Below are positions 35,436 through 47,880 of a DNA stretch of 64,000 bases, piece after piece (the stretch's first letter is position 1; the number at the start of each line of letters is the position of its first letter). The position numbers and the translations under genes are program-made. Below the pieces are notes generated by a model that saw only the letters and a program-made list of their open reading frames with translations, made no database searches and was not told the origin of the DNA. The DNA comes from Planococcus citri (taxonomy: Eukaryota; Arthropoda; Insecta; Hemiptera; Pseudococcidae). The stretch covers positions 42,088,580-42,152,579 of the forward strand of contig NC_088678.1 of the NCBI RefSeq assembly GCF_950023065.1, given 5' to 3'.

Positions 35436-36960
35436 TTAAGGCCGTGTATATGCAACCTTTCCATCATGCCGGTACTTGAAAGGTATCACTATCCGTATCG
35501 CGATCCGCTGGTATAATTTTCGATGGACATGTTGTCCGCGATTTCGTTCGTATATTAGATCGAGAAGACTAAATTAAAACTACATACGTGATTTCGATTC
35601 TAAAAATACGTCGGTAACCTTTTACCTTTATTATTTCTGTCAGCCAGCTTAGGTATTTTTACGTGCACGTACGAGTATTGTATTTAATTCTTGTATCTGT
35701 CTATACTATCTACATTCATAAGTGTCAGGTAGCGAATCAGTAATATACTCGATCGTGAAGTAATTTTCCACACTCGAATAAATATCACTAATGTCACCAA
35801 AACAATAATACACAAAAATTATCGCGAATCACCCAGCAAATTGCCACTTCATATGTAATAATTATCGGTTATTTACTGGTAATATTACGGTAATTGAAGT
35901 AATTTAGTTGTAATTACTGTCGGAAACGTTTCAGTTTATTTGAAACGTGAATGTTTTTCCAAGATATTCTCCCGGTCGATGTGGAACTGAATTTTTGTGG
36001 AAATATGTACCCACTTACAAAAATTTTGATCGATAGTTTGCCGTTTGTGCAACTTTGGGTTTTGACTAAGTTGGTGTCCTTTTTCAACAGGAATACCTGA
36101 ACTGTCTTTTTTAGCGTAATTTTTCCGCCTCAGTGATTAGGGGATTGTAGTATGTATTTATTGTTCGTATACGAATGTATTTACCTATGAATTGTAACAC
36201 TTGGCTGGTTTAGATGGTCGATGTCATGAATTGGCCCCCTACGTTTGTCGTGTAATGGCCTCATTCCAACTGTGATCGAACTGATTATTTCGGAATTATC
36301 GTCAAGTTTAATTACGTATAGACGCTGACACAAGGTATCTATCGTGACCTAATTTTAGAACTTTCAGTTTTTATTCATTACGCCTTAATAATTATTTAGG
36401 GAGATTGGTGCCCAATTTCATGGTGTCCGTAGTAGAAACAACTGCTAATTTGGAAATGAATAAACAATACGAGGAAAATTACTCTGAAAAAGAGCATAGT
36501 AGGGGTAAAATACTGGTGATTTCCTCGGATTTTGAAACTAACCGCTGAAAGTTGATTGTTCTCTGTGTTCTAAAACTCCTGTGGTGAATTTTTTTAGGTC
36601 GGTTACTTCATTCCTATCCCTTCCAAAATGAGTGAAATGCAATTTCTGTCGAAAATTTCCATTTATAGCGGTTTCCACGAATGCAAAAAACTGATTTTTC
36701 ACTATTTTTCCCACCCAAATATTTCAATTTTGGACATAATTTTTTTTCTTACATTATCATGAAAATCATCCAACTACATAGTTCATTAACCTGAAATTGG
36801 AGCTTTTTCAATTTTTTCTGCGGTTTATATGTAAGTATCTAGTAGGGCTAATTTTATTTGAAAAATTGAATCACGCAATTTTGGGAACAGCTTACCTCCT
36901 TCTTGGGTGACCATCTGACCAAAATTCATGTGTGCACTAATACCAACATGAAATGCATAA

Positions 36961-37599
36961 TTGAATCGGTGAGAACAGAAAGGGACCAAGTCACATTTTA
37001 GGAAATTTTTTTTTCACAGATAGGTATAGGGGTTTCAAAGTACGGCGGATCGACTGGTGATGTCAGATCTCTGCAAAACTGCCGGGAAAGTGGTATTTGG
37101 GTGCAGAAAAAAACCGGATCCGCATTGATGACTTTTTTGTTAAATTTTTTGAATTCCTTGAAAAATAACTAACATTTTTGAGAAGACCATTTTTTTGAAA
37201 TTTAAGTTCATCTCTGTACTGAAAAAAGACGAAAAAATTAACAACTTCGGTAAAAAGTCTTATACTTCAAGGGGTTTTTGGTCAATTTTAACGAGATAGC
37301 AGTCTAAGTGATGTACTGAGATGTAGAATCAAGCCCCATTCGTGCCCGAGCAATTTCAAGAGAAATTTTGGAGATTGAGTGCAGAAAGGGTCTAAGTCCC
37401 ATTTGTTTAGGCAGCAACAGCGCCGGCGCACGTGAATATTTTTTTTTCTAAACAGTGCTAAAAATTGTGTCTTGGGGTCCTCTTTCAATGACCTTAAGCA
37501 TGTTTACCAAAAATTTTTGATTTTCAAACTAATCAGTTTTTTGTTATTCCTGAAAAATGCGGAAATGGACTTAGCCCCTTTCTGTTCTCACCGACTCAA
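36961..37599. mobile_element. Inverted-repeat element, copy B (about 640 bp, MITE-like)
   Basis: Starts TTGAATCGGTGAGAACAGAA and ends with its inverse …CTCACCGACTCAA. It aligns along its whole length with copy A at 6729-7327, same orientation, perhaps 90 percent identical by eye, and keeps about 30 bp (around 37051-37085) that copy A lacks. No transposase frame. Confidence 0.8.
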
Positions 37600-38049
37600 C
37601 AATTTATATTGCAATTTCTGAGAAATTGAAAATCTTGGATTTTTTTACCTGTGATGAGCACATTTTTCCAAATTGAAGAAAACTCTCTGTTGGTGAAAAT
37701 GAGTACCTAAAACAAATCAAAAATATCAATTTCTCTGAAATTACAATTTGAATATAGAACGTATGATATATTAATTCGAGTTAATAGTAGTATGAATTTT
37801 GACCTAGTGGGTAGTGGGTCTTCCAAAAGGGAGGTCAATGGTTCCCAAAACTTCGTGGTTGAATTTTTTGAATGAAAATACGAGTATAAAATATATCTTG
37901 ATCAAATTGACAAATGTGGTTCGAATTCCAGTGTTCCTACCTATGTAGTTACTAAAGTTACCAATAGTACCTAAATTTGGTTACTTTTTAAAAATTTTGG
38001 ATGCTTAACTTGAGTTACATTTTTTTTAAATATTCAAAAATTTAAATTG

Positions 38050-38290
38050 CCCAAGTCTTGCTTTTTGCCAAAAATTGCAAAAAATCTCGTCTTCGTCAGA
38101 TTACTCAAAAAGTTTTGTTTGCTGACAAAAAAATTTTGTATTGTCATTTTTTGGCGAGAAGCTCCAAAAAGTCTCACTTTTTTGTAAAAACAGTCTAAAA
38201 ATCTCATTTTTCAACTTAAAGTTGTGAAAAAGGTCTCGCTTGTGCTTATGCAAGAATTGGAAAAATCCACGTTTTTGCCACATTGGAAAT
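38050..38290. repeat. Degenerate minisatellite-like array, locus 2
   Basis: About six units of 30-40 bp built on TTTTTGCCAAAAATTGCAAAAA and TCTCACTTTTTTG, matching locus 1 in unit and orientation. It ends next to a 12-base G run (38313-38324). Confidence 0.6.
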
Positions 38291-40439
38291 TGTGATTTTA
38301 TCCCTTTGAGTAGGGGGGGGGGGGTGAGGTTTGATCAATGAGACGAATAAATAAAAAAAAAACCTCTTTAGCCAGCTTCATCAAAAAAAAGCAATTCAGA
38401 TTTGGTCAACGAGGTACATAATTAGATAGAAGCAGTATTAATTATTGACCATTGAGGTAGTTTCATCTCGATTGACTTTTCCTTGGGGGCGATTTTCATA
38501 TCTACCATTTATATCCAAATTTTTGTTGACCAATTAAAATTCTAGGTAAATTTATTTTCAACCAGCACGTCTTTGTTTATTTTCTTTAGCCGTACTATTC
38601 TTATATTTTTTCGCAAAGTTTGGAACTTTGTTGTTGTTACGGATTATTCATGACATCAGAGTGTGTATCTAATCACGTTTATATACTGCCTACATCCTAC
38701 GATGATTCACCCAAATATACATCTCATAAAAATTAAACTCAACTATAAATATTACGCATACGATGGCCATTAATTGAACGGATTAAACGTAAAAATAAAA
38801 TGAAAAAAAAATTACCCACGATAAATATGTAAATGAATAGCGAAAGTTTTTAGGTTTAGCGCAACATTCCCTTCAGCCATTGCGAAATTTAAAAACAGCG
38901 TACAATGGCGCGTGGGCATCGAATTCGAATACATGCGCGTTTGATTTTTCGGCAAAATAAGCCACACCTGTCGTCGTATCATACAACGATAATTTTCGCC
39001 ACCTGGAGGCTTCGATTTTGCCCATTCAAGGTTAACAATATGTATACTTGACGAAGTTTATTCACGTCCAAATTGTGTCTCGCTTTCACTTGGCAAGTGA
39101 TAACCCATAATTACGAGTATAATGCCAATTTTTTTTAATTGGTGCAGTGGGACATGAGGTATACGTATTTCGTTGAATTCATTGGCATCTGTGAGGGGTT
39201 TAAAGAAATGAAAACATAGAAATTGGATCATCAGTTGTTATTGATCTTTTCATTGAATATGTAATTTTGAAAAATGTATTGTTTTAAAAAATGGGCAGGT
39301 GGGTTGTTGGATATTTTGATCCAAATTCGCAGGTATGGAATTTGAAGAGCTTTTCTCTCTGATTTCATTTGGAGAGGAGATGTTTTATTTCTTTCTATCC
39401 TTATTTTCAGTGCAAAATTGCAGATACATTTTAGATGCTTGTGATTGGACGATTTTATGGTTTTTTTCTCAGCTTACCTCTTTCCTCTCCTTTCCTGTTA
39501 GGAATTCGTGACTCGATGTTTATCGCAGCCCATCAAACCAATAAACTAACTGAACAATCGAATTCGTTTGATAGACATGGAGGAACGTGCGACTAAAAAC
39601 TGAGCCTTAATTGGTTCTTTTTTAAAGAAGTACGAGTCACTCGAAGTCTAATTAATAAAATTTTTCAATTTTGGGTTTCTACATCTCGTCGATTGCTACT
39701 TCTCTGGAGTGGGCAGAATTTGTAAAAATTGATGCAGATTGAGAATCACCAATTTATATCTTTTTGTTTGATCGTTGATTTTACCTCTCATTTGTTTTAT
39801 TTTCACATTAATTTTAATTATACCTAGTTGAATTCACCCAGGTCATCTACCTCTTATTCCTTCAAACCTTCGAAACGGAGTATCAATTATTTCTATACCT
39901 TTTACAGGATTAATAATTTATTAATAGCATGCTGCATAGCCACGTTCAGCATTACTATTCATAAATGCAATAAGAGTTTTCTTTCCCACTTGTCAGCATA
40001 ATACCAACTCGTTTCGAATTTTTTCAGTGTATATTTTTTAAAGAAGTAGTGCGGTTGATTAATATGAATAATTTGGTAGATTAATCGTCTCTTCCAAAAA
40101 ATAACCACTTACCTATCTGGTATCTTCTTGGCCCATTATATTCGTATTTTTTTTTTTTTTACGAAACCTCTCTATATGATAATTTGCACCAAATACGTTA
40201 AAATCACGATCGATTATCGATGATTTGCAAAACCTCGCTTGATGAAGAAACACAGGCACTGCTTTCGTAGGTGCTCTTTTTTAATTTATACTCCCAAGTT
40301 CGCTCTGTTGACCGGTTCTTCGCAATGCTGGAAATTTACTAGTACGGCTGCGGGTCTTTGAAACGAGAGGAAAAAAATTGCGCTCACGAATTGATATTCG
40401 TTCAACGTGCGAGAGCGGAGATGAAGGGGAATGCTAAAA

Positions 40440-40844
40440 ATCTTTTAAACAGCCTTGCGTGTGTTTTTTTTCCTTGGTCGTTTCAATACAATGGATGGCC
40501 AACGGGTTAATTTCTTTCGGCTAAAAAGAATCATCTGCCCACAGATGCAGTAGGTGTGTTTGTACGCGATGTCAGTTTTGATTTTTTTTTCGCTTCAAAC
40601 CATCGACGTTTGCGTAGGAATGCGAATAGTTTGCAGTGCGATTGTCTCGGAGCATAAATTAAAAAGGGTAAGAAGGCAGTATTTCTAGCTTGATTAATCA
40701 GAGTAAAGGTGAAGTTAACTAAACAGTGTTGTGATTAACGGGTGTCCGATCGTCGTGCGAAGTTTTGATCGATCGTGATTTTTAGCCTATTTTGTGCGAA
40801 TTTCTGTACTGTCTCGGAAGAATTCTGTCGCAGTGGTTGTTACG
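40440..40844 (+). promoter_or_regulatory. Likely promoter and 5' UTR of second PKG first exon
   Basis: About 400 bases before the ATG have more CG dinucleotides than the intron around them, an initiator-like TCAGTTTTG at 40571, and no acceptor site close to the coding start. This suits a transcription start within the large intron. The frame is open 17 codons above the ATG without another ATG. Exact start not determinable. Confidence 0.4.
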
Positions 40845-41149
40845 ATGTCGACCGATTGCGAGAACGGTGTTATGGATGAAAAAGAGAAATACATTGATAA
40901 TCTGGAACGTCAGCTGGACGAGCAAAATGTGCAAATTAGATTGTTGAAGAATGAGATCGAAAAGTATAAGCAGATCGTGCAACCGTTGACTAGCATGGTG
41001 TTTAGTTTGCGTACAATTGGCTTGAATGATGTGCTCATCGATGACGGAGTCGGTAAAAGGATTAAGAAAATTGCCATCTCAGGTGAACCGACTGCTTCGA
41101 ATGTCGAATTGGAAAATATGAAGATCGAGAAGGTGTCGAAATCGCAGAA
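40845..41149 (+). CDS. for: cGMP-dependent protein kinase, alternative first coding exon
   Basis: ATG at 40845 (TACGATGTCG) opens MSTDCENGVMDEKEKYIDNL and continues as a heptad-like helix (ERQLDEQNVQIRLLKNEIEK), the family's dimerisation zipper. A linker with hydrophobic PLTSMVFSLRTIGLNDVLID follows, then KRIKKIAISGEPT, which aligns with the autoinhibitory RAQGISAEPT of PKG I, and a tail ending SKSQ. The exon ends CAGAA|GTAAGA in phase 2, so that AA joins A of the exon at 45504 to give Lys followed by SRELIKAAILDN. It is therefore a mutually exclusive replacement of the 28717 exon, comparable to the alpha/beta ends of vertebrate PKG I. The symbol is by homology to Drosophila foraging. Confidence 0.87.
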
Positions 41150-42139
41150 GTAAGATTATGCTTTCGTCTCTTTAAACAATAACCGATCAAATTAGTTTTA
41201 GAAACTCGGATTAATGTCGAGATATACGTACAGAGTGGGCAAAAAGTCAGGCAGTTTGCCCCGGTCCCACATTTGAAAAACAAAATGTTAGTGAAGTTAA
41301 TTTGTAGAAGAAAAAATGCAATCGTCATTTTTTCCAAAATGAAATAAGAGATGCATTTTTGAACAGAAAATGAAAAAAACATTTTTGATGAGAAAATTTA
41401 AATTTCATTCTGGAGCGAAAAATTAATACAACCTTTCATTTTCGGTTCATTTTTGAAGGGATAATGGAAACTTAATGGAACAGAAGTTATCAGACTTTGC
41501 TTTTAAAAAAAGTTTCTTGTGAAAAACTTTCTCGAAGAGAATTCACTGCAAGAGAAAAAAATTCTCCAAAGATTGTTTGTCTCAAAAAAAAATTTATCGT
41601 TGAGCTCATTGTCAGTTTTCATTTTTGAAGGAAACTTTTCCTTTAAAAAAAACTTATTTTAGAAGGAAATTCTCCCATTAATTTTTTTTGGAAACAATTA
41701 TTATTTTTCGGAGCAGGGAGGAGGATTTTACGTAGAGGAAATTATGTGGATAAATTCTGTTTGGTAAGCAACTCATTTTTGGCCTCGATTGAAAAAAATA
41801 AAAAAAATATTGTCAATTCTATTCGAGAAATTATGAACGACATTTCAAGTTTTTTTTATGGATGAAAGGGACAGAATGATGTATTCACGTTGCATTCGTT
41901 AGATCGTTTTCATCTGTCGTGCAGACTGCAGTTGATGATCATCTAGTAACAGTGTTACCCCTTCAAATACTGGAGTTGGCAAACTCACTAGCGCCTGTGT
42001 CGATACGTCAGAGGATCGTTACCGAATAAGCGCGCCTTATCTCTAAAATAGTCCATAACGTTGTTATTTCAATTATCTTTAAACAATCTGTTGGCACAGA
42101 TTAACATTCCAGAAAAGGCTGCGGCATTTTCAATATGTA

Positions 42140-42440
42140 GTACCTACTTTGATTTTGAAAAATTATCTGGAGGAACAGGACCGTCGAGAAGGGGGGGGGG
42201 CAATGAGGGCAGGTTACCCCGGATTCGCTCAAATTGTTTGCTATGTCCTTGGAGCATGTATTTCATACATTTTTCTATGTCACATGAAAACTATTAAAGT
42301 TGTCCGAACCCCCCCCCCCCCCTCCCCAAAGAAAGTGCGAGCTTTATTGAGAACCTAGTTTTTTTTCGTAAAAAATGGGAGGGGGCTGGAAAAAAGGTCG
42401 CGAAAAGTCGCGATTTTTGAATATTAAATTTTTGTAGACA
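42140..42440. repeat. Possible repeat bounded by G and C runs
   Basis: A 10-base G run (42191-42200) and a 14-base C run (42309-42322) frame a 110-bp segment; ACACCCTGTATAA at 42439 resembles ends of common insect repeats. Element type not determined. Confidence 0.25.
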
Positions 42441-45400
42441 CCCTGTATAATCTAGACTAAACGATTTGGAAAAAAATGTATTCCTGGCATATGGCACACA
42501 AACATGGTAATTCTGCATGTTGATACAACCGTGAAAATTCAAAAAATCATTCGCCAACATTCTCGATCGGGTATTAACAGATGCTCGAACTCGCAAGTTC
42601 ATGGCAATCAGTCGAGTCTCGTTCAAATGATTTTATTCCTTCAAATATTGGAGACGGCAACTCTTTCAACATCCAAGTACACACTTCCATCAATGTGTTG
42701 GAAGAAGGCAATTTGTGTGTCCATGTCCCGGCGATGGTGATTAAGACCTTAGTAAAATTCTTGAAAATACCGTGTTTTTTTTTCTTTTTTTTTTTTTTTG
42801 AAAAAGAGAATAGATATCGGGAAAGCAACCATAGGTTGGATGATGAAATGATTGATATATTTTTATGACGAGTGCATAAAATGTTTAAACCATGCCATTC
42901 GAGTGATAGACTTCCTGCCGCATACAAGGTTCTCGCCCAACTATAACATTAAAATAATACGATTTTTTATTCGCGAGCTGTACCTACAGACGTATAGGTA
43001 CTTTCTGTTGAAATATATTGCTCTCAATTTTTCGGTGGCATCCTAGTTCTGGAGTAGAAATCTCACTCGAGCTCATCAACGACTTCACCATGTATGGAAT
43101 AATAGCAAACAATTACCACAAATACCTACACTTGTGGGTTATTTCTGCTGTCTTCTTGATGATTTATCAACTCATTTTTTTTCCTATCCATCTGCTGGAA
43201 AATAATAAAATTGGCGATTGTCGGTGAGATTTCGCCTTATAATTTTTTACACTGAGTTCGCTGTGACTTATGTGTACAGTGACTCGCTAAAATTTCCGGA
43301 TATCGGAGTATGTTTTCTTCAGCTGTGATTTTTCAAAGCTTTGAGTAAGCCTAATAATGAAAATACTCGTACTTGGTAGAACGAATGATGAACTGGACGC
43401 AAAAAGAAAAAAACACAGAGCATTTGCGATAAAATTCAATTTTTTCGATTTTTAGCGAATTTGAATTTGACTCATCTCCTTTGAAGAAATCAAAAATTGA
43501 TTAAAGTGAGTTTGTACCTATACGCTATTTTTAGTTTATCTACTGAATTGATTGGGAGAGGTGTCGAGTCGTTCTGGGGCCGAGTGAATTTTTCTTTTAA
43601 AAAAATGTAAAAAGAGATGAAATTAAATGTAGCACCTGCATATACCTATAGGATTCGTCGTTCGAACGCAATTTTCAAAATCCGTGTTTATCCATCCCAT
43701 ACCTTATTTAATAGCATTTCTCAAGAACGTGGAAAATCGAAAAATCTGCCGCGATTTTAGAAACCTCAGAACCACAACAGATCGACTCAGAAAGTTGAGA
43801 CTGAAGTACATTCTAAATTTCAGTTTTCTATCTAAAATGCAACTTTGATTTTTTTTTGTTGAGAAATGAGCTCAATTAGAATTTTTAAAAATTGAAAAAA
43901 GAAATAAAGCATCCAAAATTTTTCCTGGTGGCGTATTTTTGAACGTTCTTTTGTTTGTTTTTTGTACAGTCCAAATGATTTTCTGCTGATTGGAATATCT
44001 CTTCAGAATTAGCCTTTTCTTCGGCACGCTTTGCACTTGTTCCTCTTATGTCTTTTCATCGAAGTCTCAGGTCAGTCCAAATAAGAAACAAATCTTTTAC
44101 GCGACAAAAAAATGAATCAACTTTTATCACAAGTTCAAATCATTATGCCAATTTTACGAAAAATCCGACTCATAAGTAACTAACGATGTAAATTTTGCAT
44201 ACTTATGCATCAATCGGTATTTCGCTATCACTCGAAAAAGCCATAATGGACGAAAATTATTTTTTTGTGTCTTGTCGACGTTTTTCGTTGTAATTTACGA
44301 AATAATTTCCTGCCATTAATAATATTACTCACGTGTTACAATGAGTCACCATTCGGTACATATGAATTTCCTCCTTGCGAATCATTCCGGCGTACTCGTA
44401 CATTCTGTGCGCTGGCAGCTGGTTCTGCTACCTGTGAATCAGCCGGTTCTTCCGAATATTCGTGCATTAGATCACACTCCTAGTACCCATTTAATAAACA
44501 CAATCAGCTGTACCGGAGTACCGGCTCAGCTCTGCTTTGAAGGTGTTATTATGCTCTCAACTCTTTGATCTGCATATTGCGAGTGCATACACTTTTGTTT
44601 TTTTATGAATTGTATCGCACCCTTTATTTAGGTAAGTTGGAATCTCAATTCTCAAGCGAAATTCACGAAATTCAACTATTCGAGCGGTGCATGGTGCATA
44701 CAGTGTGAATGATCTTATCCTACTCGCCCTGTATAAAATCGAACTTGCTTCGTGTACACGTATGTATTATTATGTACCTTACTTGCGGTACTTGCTGCAG
44801 TACTTGATTGGATCATTTCAAAATTTCAAAGGAGAGTTCACGGAGAGCTATTTAAAGCAAATCAAGTTCTGACTTCGTTTCACTTACATTGTTGCACATT
44901 ACGAATAATACAGCGAGCAGCTGTTCGCGAGTCAAGTGTGCATTCGTTGCGCGAAACTAATTTATTGAAGGTATTGTTGCGATTCAATTCGACAGCAGGC
45001 GATCATATCAATTCCGAGAACTTATATTTTAATGAAATCTTATTCCATGTACTATCAAATCCGAAACTTCATGAACGAATTTTCTTTTTAATGAACTTCA
45101 AACGCGAGTATTAATTTGTCCACCGAGTCTCAGAGTCTGCATGCAATGTTGCTTGCTGTATGGATTTTTTGTTACATGTTCAATATTTGCATTTCAGGTT
45201 ATCGATTCCCATTTCACGTATAATAATTTTTTTTGTTTGCCTTCTCAAACTACATAAATACTTACCTATGTACAACTCAACAACGGATCTAAATATTTAT
45301 GAATTTTGTGTGGAATTATAGGGGAAAAAATTGAATTATTGTTGAGCTGTCACCCAATTTCGCATTGTAATTTTCAATTTTCCAAATTTAGGAACGAGAA

Positions 45401-45503
45401 GGCATATCATTAAAGTCATTAAAGATTTTTCTTCATTTTTTTTTTTTTTTTTGAATAGTAAACTATGATGAATGAAATTAAAAAAAAATACTTTCTCTTA
45501 CAG

Positions 45504-45670
45504 ATCGAGAGAATTGATAAAAGCGGCGATTTTGGACAACGATTTCATGAAAAATTTGGAGATGACGCAGATTCTTGAAATCGTAGATTGTATGTATCCT
45601 GTCGAATATGCAGCTGGCAGTCTCATTATTACGGAAGGCGACGTTGGCAGTATTGTTTATGTCATGGAAG
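45504..45670 (+). CDS. for: cGMP-dependent protein kinase, common exon: start of cyclic-nucleotide-binding domain A
   Basis: Bounded by TCTCTTACAG| and GAAG|GTAAGA. It codes SRELIKAAILDNDFMKNLEM, then TQILEIVDCMYPVEYAAG and IITEGDVGSIVYVME, the hallmark opening of the high-affinity cGMP site A of PKG: helix, then the first beta strands of the jelly-roll ending at the VYVME(E/D)G strand. Both upstream alternatives splice here in the same phase, so this is where isoforms merge. It leaves in phase 1. The phosphate-binding cassette (GELAILYN in the family), site B and the kinase domain must follow, but I found no matching exon in the remaining 18 kb, so a very long intron or an assembly break follows. 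The symbol is by homology to Drosophila foraging. Confidence 0.96.
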
Positions 45671-45746
45671 GTAAGAGACTTCGAATAATTTCAATTTTAG
45701 GAGTATTTTATGTTTCTTAATTATTTTGAATTTTTGTTCGTTACTT

Positions 45747-46437
45747 GAGGAGGTGGATAGCAAAACGCAATAACTCCATTTTTGGTTTTTTTGAGAAATT
45801 AGGAAAAATTGTCAGGAGGGGAAGGGTGGGGGGTCGAGTTCCGAAATTGGTGTCAAATGAAAGGGGAAGGTGCCACAAATAAAATTTCCACTCAATTTCA
45901 AAATTTCGGTCACCTGGGTAAGCACAGTGAGGAAAAGAAAAAAAAGTTATTGCGTTTTGAACGCAAAATTTTTTTTTTTGTGTTTTTCTGCAAAAAAACG
46001 TATTTTTTATTTGAAAAAATTGATGTTTAATCGAGAATTTTCGATGAAAAACAATTAAAAAACTGGAATGTGAAATTCAAACAATTCCTGTGTGTGATAT
46101 GGCATTCAGAGAGTGGCAACGAAAGCACCATTTTTTTAAGTAACTCCTACCCAACGATTTTCAGTACCCACTCGATGAAAAAAAACAGTGTTACCACATC
46201 TGCGCAACTGAAATGTATAAAAAGTAGTGGAGTTATTGCGTTTTGCAAACAAAATCTCATTTTTCAATGCATTTAGCTCTAAAATCAGACTTGTTTTCCT
46301 CGATTGTGCTATGATATTCAACTGATGGACAAAATCTGACACCGGGAATGGATTCCCCGTTGAATTTTACATAAGGATAGATATCAAACTCAATTTTCGT
46401 AATTTTGGAGTTATTGCGTTTTGCTATCCACCTCCTC
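45747..46437. mobile_element. 691-bp inverted-repeat element with perfect 32-bp ends and ACTT target duplication
   Basis: Left terminus 45747-45778 (GAGGAGGTGGATAGCAAAAC…) and right terminus 46406-46437 are exact inverse copies over 32 bases. ACTT stands immediately outside both ends (45743-45746 and 46438-46441). The inner word GTTATTGCGTTTTG also occurs at 45947 and 46232. No transposase frame, so non-autonomous. A 4-bp duplication and GAG ends would suit the Sola superfamily, though I cannot confirm this. It sits 76 bases inside the intron after the common PKG exon. Confidence 0.9.
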
Positions 46438-46441
46438 ACTT

Positions 46442-47880
46442 GTTAATTTCTGTTTATCATCTGGAAGAAATATTTTCTGTCAATTTAACGTTCGCTGAAC
46501 CATATTTTTAAAATGTGAACATTTTGGATTGATGTGGATCTGTGAGAACTCGAGTTAAATTTTTAGATTTTTGGCGAATTGTTTTTCAAGTTTTTACCCT
46601 ACGGGTAGTGCTGCCTTGTATGGCCATATGAGCGTTACATTTAAAAATTTCAGATAAACTTCAGCAGGTGAAATTTTGACCGAAAGGTATGTGTTTGTTA
46701 TACCAGATCATCCGATAAAATCATAGGTCAAAGATTACAGCTGCTAAAATTCATTGGTGCAGAGATTATGAGCAATTTTTTTTTCAATTCCACGTTCCAT
46801 AATCAGCATTACTTGCAGACAAAAATTCCCTAAAAATCGAAAATAAACTCGAGTAACTGTAAAAAATAGTGAAATGAAGGTTTTATGAAGTTCTGTTTGG
46901 ACTTATCCATGCTGGAAAATTTCGTAAATTCCAGTATAATAATTGTTTTTCTGTCATCGAATCTAAAAAAACGACGATGTATGTATTTTGAGAAAAAATT
47001 TCTCGAATGAAAAAGGCGATGTGTTGAGCAGGTTCGTCGAATACCGGAATACGTTCGAGATAGTGAATCGAAATAATGCTGAAAAATTTCCTGCACTTGG
47101 TTCAAAAAATTGATTTTTTTATTGGAAATTCATGAAAAAACTATCCGGGGGGGGGATAATCATTCTAATTCAATTAGACAATCCGACAAGAGTTTTCATC
47201 ATTGTTTCTTCTATAAAAATTTTAGCTCAGAAAATTGTCACCATTTTTTGAGAAAAGTTCTTCGAAAAGACGTTTAACGCTTGTTCCCTTCCCTTCCCTT
47301 CCCTTCATCTTTCAATTAATTGTCAAATTTTTATTCTTGAAGAAGGTTGGGTTAAAGTGAACGAATTTTTGAAAATCAAGCAGTGTTCCATTAGAGTGTC
47401 TGTTGATTGAGAAAGTTAGGAAAATAAAGTCAAAAAATCGTCTCAAGCTGCGAAATTGTTCCAAAATTGAATTGAGTAAAAAGCGAGTTGGTAATATTTT
47501 TTTGCCTATTTAGAGTAATGTATTGCTCGATTAATTCATTTGGGGGGGGGAGGGTTGGCAGGAGTTACAAAATTGAATAAATGAAATGTAATATTTTTTG
47601 CCTACTTGAAGAAATACGCGATTGATTCCATTGATTGGGGGGGGGGGTTACGAATAAAAAAAGGAAATGTCCATTTTCATATTCCAGCAGCACAGGTCTG
47701 ATTTTCCTCAAGCATATGTGAAGTACACTGGTTTACCTGTTGTGTAACCTGAGAGCTACTGCTACAAAAAACTACTTATTATTAAATATGATCCGCCTCT
47801 CTTTCTCTCTTTCTCTTTCACTGTGCGTGTAATTGTAAAATAAAAAATAAGAGGAGGCTTAACCCCAGCGTGTTGGTACT
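46442..47880. other. Intronic or intergenic AT-rich stretch
   Basis: Apart from the CCCTT repeat, G runs at 47147-47155 and 47637-47647, and a TCTCTTTCTC tract near 47800, nothing is seen. Confidence 0.5.
47286..47305. repeat. (CCCTT)4 microsatellite
   Basis: Four exact CCCTT units. Pyrimidine strand on the plus strand. Confidence 0.9.

Larger units (their letters stand above)
28973..45503 (+). other. Large PKG intron (16.5 kb)
   Basis: Between the coiled-coil exon and the common cyclic-nucleotide-binding exon. It contains a second promoter and first exon (40845-41149), a hAT-like repeat, copy B of the inverted-repeat element, a minisatellite array, and a possible antisense gene. The stretches 30250-34960, 35440-36960, 38290-40400 and 41150-45500 are AT-rich with homopolymer runs and otherwise show nothing I can name. 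Confidence 0.7.

Noticed and set aside
42061..42868. Several overlapping frames of 69-117 codons on both strands
   Set aside because: Driven by homopolymer tracts; no family motif and no consistent splice sites.
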